From Loripinus fragilis (Eukaryota; Mollusca; Bivalvia; Lucinida; Lucinidae), in the NCBI GenBank assembly GCA_964019695.1, contig OZ026520.1, forward strand, positions 28,182,120 through 28,246,119: a stretch of 64,000 nt of DNA, read 5' to 3'. Numbering within the stretch: the stretch's first letter is position 1; every line of letters begins with the position of its first letter. The translations under genes and the position numbers were made by a program. Shown in pieces: positions 1 through 16,400 of this stretch. The notes beneath the pieces are model-generated. The model made no database searches. It saw only the letters and a program-made list of their open reading frames with translations, and was not told the origin of the DNA.

Positions 1-329
1 ATACATTTACGTGTATTTGTTACGTCTTTAAGGCGTAAAAACGACGTTTCACCTTCTAACGCCATGACTGACGCCATTTTGCAGCAATAAATGACGTCAA
101 CTAGCGCGCATTTTCCTCCCGCTTTTGAAACTGTGAATTATTGTTTGATATATCACATTTTTAGCATGCGCTCTATAGGTGAGATGTGTTAGAATTGTGG
201 ATGATGTCATGTTATTGTTGTGGGACCTCTTTGAAAGCCTTCTAAATGGTGCCAAACTTCATTTTTTGGAATCGAATGTGTTAGTAATGTCAAATAAATG
301 GTGTCGAGTAAGTTTGTTCTGCAATTCAT

Positions 330-575
330 GATAGAATTTCAAATCACTAAAAAGGAAATGATGTTAAATAATTTGTACTCTATGAATCTGTCAATGCTTA
401 TGGGATAGTATTTGATATCTTGTTTGACAAACAATGTCATCACAAAGTTATAATAGAATTCAAATCACTGAAAAAGAAATGATGTTAAATAAATTGTACT
501 CTATGAATCTGTCAATGCTTATGGGAAAGTATTTAATATTGTGTTTGACATACAATGCCACACAAAGTTATATCT
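330..575. repeat. Direct tandem duplication, ~120-bp unit, two copies
   Basis: Two near-identical units run from TAGAATTYCAAATCACT through ATCTGTCAATGCTTATGGGA to ACAAAGTTATA. Unit spacing is about 120 bp. The remainder of 1-1143 is AT-rich with no recognised gene. The start of the window (168-198) shares TATAGGTGAGATGTGTTAGA with the insertion at 8245-8461. Confidence 0.75.
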
Positions 576-1143
576 TCTATGTTTACTGTCTCTCAAACGT
601 TCTGGGAAATTCAGAGAGTTTCCAAAATTTGTGGCATTAATGATTTTGGATGGTTGTCTACAGCATTGCAATTTAGGAAATGTCCCAAAGGTTTATATCA
701 GTTGCAAACAAGTCCATTGAAAGTTCCTAGCCAATTAGGAAATGTTCTGATTACTACGGTCATTGTATGCAATTGTTGTTTGCTGTATACCCCTGGTTTG
801 CTTCTCAAGCCCCCCCCCCTTGAAAATATCCAAAGACATACTTGTTTTTCATTCCGTGTCAAAGTATTTTATTAATTATCCCAATATTTATTTATTTTTA
901 GATATGCCCACTATAAAAGATAGTAGTGCCAGTTATGTAATTAAACGCAGTATTACGAAACTAAGAGGTAAACAATTAAATTAAGGAACTTTCTCAAGAC
1001 TTTACTTCAAATAAATGAAATGGACTTCCATCTTGTCCTATTCTAAAATGGACAAAGTTATGAGTCATATTTAGTATAGAGACAGGGCAGTAAAATCAGG
1101 GTTTCTTCTGGCGAGGTCCAAAATGTTTCTTCATAAAACTCAC

Positions 1144-7217
<6,074 letters not shown>

Positions 7218-7243
7218 GTTTGAAGCTGAGAAAAAGTTTGCCA

Positions 7244-7251
7244 TATTTATA
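7244..7251 (-). promoter_or_regulatory. TATA box (TATAAATA) of the actin gene
   Basis: A consensus TATAAATA on the minus strand lies about 30 bp upstream of the predicted non-coding exon and 54 bp downstream of the CArG box. Confidence 0.75.
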
Positions 7252-7305
7252 AGAACAAAGGTCACGCCCTTCTTGGAAAGATAGGCTCGATTCCATCATT
7301 TTCTT

Positions 7306-7315
7306 CCATATAAGG
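7306..7315 (-). promoter_or_regulatory. CArG box (CCATATAAGG), SRF-type site
   Basis: This is a perfect CC(A/T)6GG match, the serum response factor site typical of actin promoters. Its position just upstream of the TATA box supports both the promoter call and SRF control. Binding itself is inferred. Confidence 0.78.
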
Positions 7316-7388
7316 TTGAAAAGGCTAAGTCACAGATCTATTTTTAACAGTGACCTGAATAACAGTTAGTCAGAATAAATATTCATAA

Positions 7389-7603
7389 GTAACTATTTGC
7401 ACGCTGTGTCATTGTGCGTGAATTTGTCGTCTGCTGATTTTTTTTGTGATAATCCGCTTTTTTCAAAAATACTTCAAGAATACCACCTGAGTGTCAAGCA
7501 ATATGGATCTAGCTCAGGCCTGATGGGTCTGATCTGTGTCCAAACTGTTTGCAGGGGTTATCAGCAGACGATAGAAGACTGCACTAGCAGGTAAATTGTT
7601 AAT
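7389..7603. mobile_element. MITE family E copy 2
   Basis: Contains GTCGTCTGCTG, the hairpin around TCAGGCCTGATGGGTCTGATC, CAAACTGTTTGCAG and terminal CACTAGCAGG. Located ~75 bp upstream of the actin CArG box. Confidence 0.75.
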
Positions 7604-7671
7604 GACTAAACTAAATATACCCAGGTAGGTATACTACACAAAATAAAGATTCCCATTGGCACTTTGTACAC

Positions 7672-7840
7672 TGGTTAATTTGTCATGCTTTTGTTGTCGT
7701 CTGCTGACTTTTTTTCAAAATTAACTTTTTTTCAAAACAGTCTTTCAGGAACATTCTCAGAGTTAACGACTGGCACCCAGCTCATGATCCAAACTATTTG
7801 CAAAGGTTATCAGCCGACTACAAAAGTCGCGGCTAGCCAG
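7672..7840. mobile_element. MITE family E copy 3 (eroded)
   Basis: Has GTCGTCTGCTGAC, CAGTCTTTCAGGAAC, CCAAACTATTTGCAAAGG and GTCGCGGCTAGC, in the usual order for this family. Confidence 0.7.
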
Positions 7841-7867
7841 AATAGTCTCAGGAGGCACACAATGCTG

Positions 7868-7940
7868 ACTCAACATTTCTTCAACGTTGATTCAACGTCA
7901 TGACGTTGAATCGACGTTGAATCAATGTTGAGTCAAAGTT
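7868..7940. repeat. Palindromic CAACGTTGA-rich hairpin
   Basis: TTGATTCAACGTCATGACGTTGAATC is a near-perfect palindrome, surrounded by more CAACGTTGA/TCAACGTT motifs. No gene is seen between 7604 and 8200. Confidence 0.65.
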
Positions 7941-8199
7941 TTGTACCTGCTGTGATAAGCGTAAATTCAGTAAACTCGCAGGAACTGCACTAATTATGAA
8001 AATTGGGCGTATTGCGACAATTTTCATATTTTGTGCATTTCCTGCGCTTACATACATTTTACTAAATGAATCAAGCCAGTTCTTGTACCACTATCATATA
8101 AAGATCTAAAACCGCCATAGATAGTGATAAGCCGGTATTGAGCGTTGTATCTAAACATTTGGTAGGAAAATGTGGTGTTACTTGAAAGGTTTTTTTTAT

Positions 8200-8582
8200 A
8201 ATTTTAATGCTTTTATTGTCGTTTGCTGACTTTATTTAAGAAATAGATTCGCGCTAGCAGTGATTTGTTGCTGAATTTGAGCGCGAAGCGCGAATGATTT
8301 ATCCACTTTTACGACTGACCGACAGACAGTGATATATTAAGCAATTCAAACTGGCGATCGTATGACGTCACGCCGGTCCGTGCCCTGTCCGTGCAGTGAT
8401 TTATCAACCAATAAATCACTGAGTTTAACCATTGGCTGTATAGGCGAGGTGTGTTAGAATCAAAATTAACTTTTTCAATAAATCTTTCAAGAACACTTTC
8501 AGGACTGACGTTCTATCGGTCATTATCTGGGTACAAATTGTTTGAAAAGGCGAAGTGTCGCCGCTAGCAAGGAAAAAGTTTA
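8200..8582. mobile_element. MITE family E copy 4, interrupted
   Basis: The left part GTCGTTTGCTGACTTTATTT and the right part CAAAATTAACTTTTTCAATA through GTCGCCGCTAGCAAGG are separated by an insertion at about 8245-8461. Confidence 0.68.
8245..8461. mobile_element. ~217-bp insertion nested in family E copy 4
   Basis: GC-richer than its surroundings. It contains the inverted pair CAGTGATTTGTTG / CCAATAAATCACTG and ends TATAGGCGAGGTGTGTTAGA. Nearly the same end (TATAGGTGAGATGTGTTAGA) occurs at 174-195, so this is a repeated element of unknown class. Confidence 0.55.
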
Positions 8583-8737
8583 AGAGAGTGACAGGGCCTT
8601 AGTTTTTTTTCAAAGGTTATTCTATACAACAAGTATCCTTTATGCGTCAGCGAAGACTCTTGTCAGACTGGACAGGTACGAAGCGATCCAAATGTTCGGA
8701 TCAGTTCGTTGGTTTGACATCATCTGGTTAAAATATA

Positions 8738-8937
8738 CAGTAACGCCTGTCTTAAGCGGTCACTCAAAAAGAACACCCAAACTTGGTTTTCAATACCGAC
8801 TATCGCTAAATGCAGGTCAGAAGTATTGCAGCATTCTGCAATACTTTCGACCTTCATTAAGCTACCATTTGTCATTTAGATCGTTGTTTTGTCTATTTTT
8901 GAGTGGCCGCTTAAGACAGTTTAACTGTAAGTATGAC
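8738..8937. mobile_element. pogo-type MITE, family D copy 1
   Basis: Exactly flanked by TA. The ends are CAGTAACGCCTGTCTTAAGC and GCTTAAGACAGTTTAACTG. The core hairpin is GTATTGCAGCATTCTGCAATAC. The CAGT...CTTAAGCGG ends resemble Tc1/mariner-pogo elements. Confidence 0.8.
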
Positions 8938-9469
8938 ACTTATTTTACACGAAGGTACATCGTCTATGCATTTTAAAAGCAAAAGTGTAAGCCAATGTTC
9001 TTAAAGGCATTATTCAAACGTGCCCACCTTGGGTATTTTATGGTTACTGGTTGTTGAATAAAAGTGAATTCGGCCTGGTGTGCATACTACGAAGAGTGCT
9101 TACTTTTTCTGATTGGTGTGCATGTATGGTTTGTTAAAGTCTAAAAATAGACTCAAATTATGTCGCTTATCGATATATTTTGCATACTATATATAAGTTT
9201 ACTATATCGACCTACTTTTAAATCTTAGACAAAACGTTCTTCCATACATGGTCATCGTTAGAACAAACTGACTGGCAAATATGGACAAAATGGCTTGCTT
9301 TATACGCTTAGCCAAGTTTGGTCTTTTTTCTGACTTTTACTTCCCAGTCAAGGTTTGCAGTCATGTCGTTACATTTTCCTCGGTTGAACCCATACCTAGC
9401 AATACCAGGGTACAACACAGTATCTTCCGTGAGGCTCGAACTATATATAGGGACCTCTTGATCAGATCT

Positions 9470-9615
9470 GGGGTAATTTTAATGGTAATGTAATTGTGAT
9501 GTATTACATTTTCAAAGTAATGGGCCTTTTTTCTCATTACATAATTGTAATGTAATGCATATATGATTTCTTTCGAAAAACGGCATGTAATGCCAATTAC
9601 ATTTGAATTGCACCT
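9470..9615. repeat. Region rich in AATGTAAT/ATTACATT inverted motifs
   Basis: Repeated AATGTAATTGT, TGTATTACATT, TAATGTAATGC and ATGTAATGCC suggest an eroded inverted repeat. Similar AGTAATGTAATTC motifs recur at 10895-10935 and 11100-11125. I see nothing recognisable in the rest of 8940-10370. Confidence 0.4.
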
Positions 9616-10376
9616 GGTCACTAGCATATATATGTCATAAGTTTGAAGGATTCAACTATCAAGTGAGATAATTTTTTCCAAATGTTTTGAAAATTGGTCT
9701 TGGCAAATTCTGAAGTCAAATGAGGTGCATTTTTAAATTTTGCAGTCACAAGCATTATTGGTGTTCACATGCATGCAATGTCAGTCTTAAATGCATCTTT
9801 TTCAAATATAGAAATAAAATATTTTCTGCAGAAAAAAGTATATTGTAGAAAAACATGGTTTCACCTTTCTATTCTGATTCATTCAAATTATTTACTATAT
9901 GATCATTTGGTCACTATTTAGTCTTTTTATATAAAATTTCATTTACTTCTTCTCTCCAAAATTCAAGGAAAAGGGATTTGTCACATTCAAAATCCGAACG
10001 ATTGCACAAATTATGGTAAGCATGCCAAGTCATTGTTAAGGTGACTAAACATTACTTTCATTAAGATGGATGGAAACATTTTAAAGGGAGAGGATGAATG
10101 TACTTTGTTTTACTTTTTTATGGTACAACCATATATTTTTATGACTCTGACTTCTTTTAGATTTATAGCCTAAATGTTTACAGGAAATCAGTTTCTTTAT
10201 GCATTCAACTATTTTAAATATCAGGGTCTGCAACCATATGAAAACAAAGAGTAATATTGTTGAATGCATCATGACAAAAAATGCAGGTATTGATTATTCA
10301 ATAGAACAGGTACACATGCTCAAAACAAAAACATGCTGCAGGGGTGAGTGAGTATCAATGATTTTAATATGGCAAC

Positions 10377-10678
10377 CATGTGCGGATCCAGAGGGGGGAC
10401 AGGGGGTCCGGACCCGCCTTGAAAAATCACAAAAATATAGGGTTTCTTAGCAATACTTATCCGGATCCCCTGTAAAACCACACAGCTACCCAGCCAGCAT
10501 TCAATGTTGGGCCACCATATCGGCCTGCCAGCGAAAAGCCATTTTAATGGCGTTTCGCTGGCGGGCCGATGATGGCCCACTTATAGTGGTATTTGAATCC
10601 TCCCTCCCCTTATCAACTTAAAAAAACGTAGTCAAAGTTGGACCCCTTCTGAAAAAAAAAAACTTTCTGGATCCGCGC
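10377..10678. mobile_element. hAT-like element with 8-bp target duplication, family P copy 1
   Basis: Flanked by the direct repeat ATGGCAAC (10369-10376, 10679-10686). The ends are GTGCGGATCCAGAGG and CTGGATCCGCGC. An 8-bp duplication is the hAT hallmark. It carries a nested foldback at 10486-10588. Confidence 0.75.
10486..10588. mobile_element. Foldback element nested in family P copy 1
   Basis: The arms TGGGCCACCATATCGGCCTG / GGCGGGCCGATGATGGCCCA and CCAGCGAAAAGCCATT / AATGGCGTTTCGCTGG form a long hairpin. Same family as 3527-3605. Confidence 0.7.
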
Positions 10679-10929
10679 ATGGCAACGTTTGGCTCAAGTG
10701 AGAAAATCTTTAATTGATTGGAAATTGATGTTTTAGTTTTTGATATAACAGTAAACAATTACCAGACTAGTTGTGCATTTTTCAGTAGCTTCTTACATTT
10801 ATATCACTTTTAGTGTTTTAGATTGTATTGTTTGAATGTCATGAAATTTCATTATATTCCATATGAATAAAGTTCTGAATCCCTTAAAAGTAAATGTTAT
10901 CTAATGCATTACTTTGGGAAGTAATGTAA

Positions 10930-11105
10930 TTCATGTCCTTATCAAAGTAAGAAAGGCGGCATACAATCAAGTACCACACCTGACCCAGGATACCACATGG
11001 AAAAGTGACCAAAACACAATTAAACATCACATACAAGAGCCAAGAGGTCAACTCTTTTCAGCAGGTGATAACAAAGCAGCAATGAACAGACGCAAACTCC
11101 TGTAA
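10930..11105 (+). repeat. Repeat shared with 58440-58680
   Basis: It shares CAATCAAGTACCACACCTGA, CCAGGATACCA and GCAGGTGA.AACAAAGCA with the later copy, in the same order. The open frame reads YNQVPHLTQDTTW and FSAGDNKAAMNRR. The similarity shows an interspersed repeat of unknown class that may once have been coding. Confidence 0.6.
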
Positions 11106-11724
11106 TTGTAATGTAATGCAATGATTTTGATAGTAATTGTTGTCTCAAAAAATTTGCGGACGAATTGTTCTGTCGACGAGTTGTCTTGTTCCCTTCAAGA
11201 AGTGCTGATTTTAACATGTTTAAAGAACTGTATATATGTTCGTATGGTGGACTTATTTTAACTAACAACCGATTGTGGATTTATGTTGCCCTCTACCTAT
11301 TAATGTAAAGTTTTAATGTATATAGACTTTAACTGAGAATATTGTTACGCGCACATATTGTGCTGTTCTCCATGAATGGAGTTCCAGATATATGATTACA
11401 GGATGCCCTGAAGTATTCTTTTTTCCCCAAGAACTATTCCCCATTGAAATAGTCTGTCTCCAACTGTGGTCGCAACTGAAACCACAAAGGAGTTCAGGGC
11501 ACTTTTTTAAAATGACTCAGCCAGAAGGTTCCCAGAAGGAAAGATGACTTAATCATTATTGAAAACCCATCTTTCTCATTAAAATCTATGAATTTCCCTT
11601 TCTCAAATCCATATTTGAGATGGTTCGGACCCAATAAGTCTCCTTTGCGATTCGTTTTAAGTCGAGACGTTTCGCATTTGTTAGTTTCGTAATTGCAGGA
11701 AGATTCTCATTCGGTAAACCTTGT

Positions 11725-12045
11725 ATGACTACGAAAGCCTTCTTCATTGTTAATATAAAAGCAGACAAAAGAATTTGTAACTTTTGTCAGGCTAAAGAAG
11801 TGGAAGATGAAATGCACTTTTTAATTAAATGTCAAAAGTTTTCTTTTGAGCGTGAAGAGTTACTTAAATCCATAGAGAAGTCCTGTAAAAAAATTAAAGA
11901 ATTATCAGACGAAAATAAATTTCTATGGTTAATGACAACCGAGGATATTTTCATATTAGTAAAGCTTGCTAATCATATATTCACCTGTTTTAAATCAGAA
12001 AGCATTCATGTTCTAGTAGTCAACAGATCTAGTCACTTTCGATAA
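11725..12045 (+). pseudogene. LINE-like C-terminal fragment with zinc-knuckle motif
   Basis: The frame includes CNFCQAKEVEDEMHFLIKC, a C-x2-C-x8-H-x4-C arrangement like the zinc-binding motif downstream of reverse transcriptase in several non-LTR retrotransposons. It is followed by FEREELLKSI. No RT domain is attached and an A/T-rich tail begins near 12300. The class is inferred from the motif only. Confidence 0.55.
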
Positions 12046-12506
12046 TGTTATTGATATCAGTCAATTGAGTTTTATTCAAAAGAATACATGTGCATATATT
12101 GATGTTTTAAGTATGTTCGTGCTTCATGTTCACGTGATGAAATGGTATTATTTATTGTACAGCTGTGAATATTTTGAAATAAGTTGGGTGACTTACACTG
12201 TATACACTGTATGATATCGATACACTTGTGAGTTTTGATACCATGGTGCTTTCACTTTCAATGAATCAATGGCATTAATATTTCATAACATTTTGCAAGA
12301 AAAAATGTTTCTCAATAAAAAAAATAATAATAATTATGGCTGTACAGTAAATTGGATACCTTTCTGATGTTGGTAAGGCGTGTAGCTTGTTTACACCGTA
12401 GATTACGTGCTCTTTTCTTAGTTCGAATATCAACTTGGGACAAGGCTTACATATCAGTCAGGCGCCCTTATATTATAATTGTATTGTATAATATATGTTG
12501 TACGCC

Positions 12507-13286
12507 CAGTTGGGGCCCCAGGGGGTACTCTGATATTTTCATACATACATAGGCTCGGGTTATTTTTTTGGATTTAAAAATTTTGAATTTCAATATTTTT
12601 GGGGGTTTTCAGAAAAATAAAAAAAAAATTGTGGTATGAAGACTTTGTGGATATTTTTGGGGGTCATCACAAAATTGGACTATATTTAGGGGTCATTTCT
12701 AAGCATTTTAGGGTCTTTTCTATCTATCTATCTCTACTGCATCACCCCCTCTCGGAGATTACATGCAGGTGCGCGTCAGTGCGGTGTTAGTGGAAGAAAT
12801 GCTTTTAAAAATAAAAAGTTCCCATAAGATTTGTTAGTTGGAGTGGAATAAAAGATGATAGGGTTAAAATGTTAAAAGTCAGAAACAGGCTGACAGTGAT
12901 AGGCTAAAAAGTTTAAAAACAGTACACTGACATTTATGGCATTGGGTGTCTGACTGTGCACACTGCCCTCTTAAATGAATCAAAGGTGGGCAGAAGTGCT
13001 ATGTGTGCTGGCAGCCGGTTCCATTGCACGATTGAGAGGGGATAGAATGAGTATTTGTAGTAATCAACAGTGGATTGAATTTGACGGAAGCAAAGGGTGT
13101 GTGAATTCCTGGGAGTTCTCAAGGTCTTTTCTGAAGGTCAAGGTACAGAATGGGGGATATTTTTTTGGGTTGCTAAAATTTCAAATATTTTTTGGGGGCG
13201 TTTGAAATTCCTGATATTTTGGGGCGAATGGTAGATGCTGGGCCCGAGCCTACGTATGAAGAAAAATTGGGGGTTGGGGCCCACTG
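12507..13286. mobile_element. 780-bp inverted-end element just upstream of TIMM17
   Basis: The left side (AGTTGGGGCCCC, CATACATAGGCTCGGG) and right side (CCCGAGCCTACGTATG, TTGGGGCCCACTG) are inverted relative to each other. GGGGG-rich subterminal arms follow. It contains a LINE fragment and ends ~120 bp before the TIMM17 start codon. Confidence 0.6.
12913..13140 (-). pseudogene. LINE C-terminal fragment (minus strand)
   Basis: The minus frame reads RNSHTLCFRQIQST, YKYSFYPLSIVQWNRLP and LPTFDSFKRAV. This matches the extreme C-terminus pattern (Y..SF.P..I..WN.LP....S...FK) of jockey/CR1-type non-LTR ORF2 proteins. Only the tail is present. Confidence 0.7.
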
Positions 13287-13405
13287 AGGAAATAATAATT
13301 ATTCTATTCTATTCTGTTAGAGCTCCGGACGCGACGGAAACATCCGAGTTTTGACGATTGGAAGATTCGTCCTTTACATTTGTTACATCAGGACAAACAG
13401 CAGGG

Positions 13406-13431
13406 ATGGAAGAATATGCTCGCGATCCTTG
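13406..13431 (+). CDS. TIMM17: TIMM17 exon 1 (coding part)
   Basis: MEEYARDP plus TG of the Cys9 codon. The donor is GTATTA. The ATG is the only start giving the conserved Tim17 N-terminus; the 5' leader probably begins near 13300-13340. Confidence 0.9.
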
Positions 13432-16400
13432 GTATTATAAGTATTTTCAGTCCACTGTTGGGTTAAATGTACTCGCTGTTAAACGTCAAGATTTCTTGGT
13501 TCGGTCAGATTATAACATTTCAGTGAAAATTCTCGTAAATCAAGCGTCACGTGCGCGGTGTTTGAGTGGGTGGGGAAAATAGAAAACTGACGAAATTTTC
13601 ATTGAGAGACCACAGGGCCAGAAACTTGAGTTCCAGATGTTTTGTTCACATAGATTTATGTTTAGATCTCCTTTTGACAGTAATTTGATGAAAAATACCG
13701 AAGAGCTTGATTTTATTCCTGTTAGAAACGATGTCGTTACGTAAACGGGTCCCGAATTAAGTTAGGAGCCGCAGTGATGTAGTGGATATGCCACTTGCCT
13801 TGTAAACCAGGGGTCACAGGTTCGATCCCCGACTTCACCAGTCTGTCAGATGAGACTTTAAGCCGTGGCCCCGTCCCAAATGATCTTAGCTGTTGGTGGG
13901 ACGTTAAACAGGTCTGGGGAATCTCGGAAACACGCGATCAAAATTATCGTTCAAATGCGCGACCACGCTTGAGATCCGCAGACTTGCTAACAGAGGAAGT
14001 TATCCTACAACTGCGTCAGGGCGAAAGAAATTTGATGATTGGTTTATCATTTTGGCCCGTTTCCGCTGATTTGATCGATCTTTTTTCGGATGCATTCGAA
14101 CCAAGGGGTGAGAAGCTAAACGGTAAACAAACGAAATTTTCAGGTAAAAATCACCAAATTGAACCCTCTTTTGACAGAAACCTGAAATATTTTTTTCTTA
14201 CCTTTTTCACATCAATTTTATCATTGATTTGTGGTCGAGGTTCTGATGGTTAGACATTTATTTGTAATCTTTTATTTGTGTGTTGTAATGTGTCTGATTC
14301 TAGGGCACCAACTTGCAAAAGGCGAGACATGTGATGGTCGTCGCGGGAATGTGCGATATATGAATACCAACAAAACAGAAGTTGACCACCAACTTATTTC
14401 CCCTGATGAAGTTTAGATTGATTTCCCTTTACATGGGCAGTCCGCTATCGCACATTTACGCGATAATTTACGATCGCATGTTTCGGAGATTCCCCAGACC
14501 TGTTAATCACAAACACAACAATTCAATTAAGTCATTACTGTCGAAATGCCAGTGTCAGTCCAGTAACAAAAATGGTACAAAGAGGAAGGCGGAGAACTAC
14601 TGTCCCATATCCCTCACGTGTGTCTGTTGTAAGGTCATGGAGCATGTCATAACCTCAAACATCATGGCCTACATGTACCTAGACAAATGTCAACTTCTTC
14701 ATACAAACCAACATGGTTTCCGCAAAAAACTCAGTTGTGAGACCCAGCTAATTAAGTATAGACAGGACATCTCTGACACATTTTATGGAAGTGGTCAGAC
14801 TGACAATATTGTAATGTACTTCAGCAAGGCCTTTGATACGGTAGATCACGAAAGGCTCTTGCTGAAGCTCCAAAGTTTTGGCATAAAAAATGATGTTATC
14901 AGCTGGATTAGATCCTTTCTTTCAAACAGAACCCAACAAGTTGTGCTTGAAGGCGAGGAGTCTGACACCTGCCCTGTCATGTCTGGTGTTGGGACCCTGT
15001 CTGTTTCATTTGTATATAAATGATATGCTGGACATGATAGAGAGTAAACATCAGGCTCTTCGCCGACGACACCATAATGTATATTACCGTTTCAAACCAG
15101 ACACAAAACTTGAAACCTGGGAGAGTGAGTGGTTGATGGCATTTAACCCCGACAAGTGTGAGGTGATCTGACAGAATCACAAACAAAAAAAACCCTGTTC
15201 AACTACACCCTCCATGGGGTTAGCCTAAAAGAAACTGATTCTGCTAAATACTTGGGGGTCAATATCTTGTGTGACTTGTCGTGGGCGAAGCTCATCAACC
15301 AAATCACAATGATAACCAATAACTTGTTAAAATTCATTAAGTGCAACATCTAGACCAATATTTAAACCCTAAACTAAAAGAGTCAACATACAAGACATAT
15401 GTCTGTCCCTTAGTTGAATATGCAGCCTCTGTATGGGACCCTTGGCAGAAAAAAAATACATAAACAAAATTGAAATGATCCACACAGGGCCATAAGATAC
15501 ATATTCAATGATTATAGCTTCACTTAGTGCAGGTTAACAGGACAAAAATCAGGGAAGAGTGTAGTACATAAAAATATTCAGCATGACAAGGTTTAATATA
15601 ATAGGAATTCTGCTATTTTTTTTTCAGTCCATGGCGTATAGTTGATGACTGTGGAGGAGCCTTTTCTATGGGAGCCATTGGTGGTTCCGTCTTCCATGGC
15701 ATAGCGGGCTTCAGAAATGCACCAAAATTAGTAAGTACATGTAAGCCCAAATCTTGTCACAGTCAGCATATAATTGAGCAGCGATATGTGATTTCCAACA
15801 ATGTGGTATGTGCGACTAACAAAGGCACAGACCAGCCTGCGCATATGCGCAGTCTGATCAGAGCCTTTGCTATTCGCTTGAATATTATATGACTGTTAAG
15901 CTATTGACTGAACAGCATTTGGGGTTTCTAAGCTTGAAAGGAGGCTGCACAGGCTCGTCTGAGTATACACATGTCAAAATGCCACATTGTTGGAAATCAC
16001 ATGTCGCGGCTCATATACAGTGCAGCCCCTTTATAACACACTTTGTTGTAACATGGATTTGGATATAACATGCCCATGTTGTGACTCCTTAAAAAAATTG
16101 ACCATAGGATTTTACAAAGAAATGATAGGAAAATGACTGTGAAATGGTCATTTTCTTATAATTCCTTTGTGAAATTGTCTCTTAATTACACAGTTCACTT
16201 TTAACACATTCCTATTTGGTTTTTAAGACCGATTATCACTTAATGCAGGTCAAAAGTATTGCAGAATGCTCGAAGAGAGCATACTGCAATACTTTCGACC
16301 TTCTTTAAGCTACCATTTGTCTTTAAGGCCTTTGTTTTGTCTTTTTTTTAGTTGCATTGACATTGTGCTTGTCATTACTTGATACAAATAGTAGTTTTAA

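Noticed and set aside
7244..7315. Promoter acting toward TIMM17 on the plus strand
   Set aside because: The CArG box is palindromic, but the TATA box and the donor-bounded exon point to the minus-strand actin gene, and TIMM17 starts 6 kb away.
11586..11768. Minus-strand frame reading LKRIAKETYWVRTISN, resembling a retroelement C-terminal block
   Set aside because: The match is short and lies on the strand opposite the zinc-knuckle fragment next to it; not strong enough to annotate.
13795..14253. 152-codon plus-strand open frame in TIMM17 intron 1
   Set aside because: Its start lies in a tRNA-derived SINE and the rest shows no known domain or splice support.
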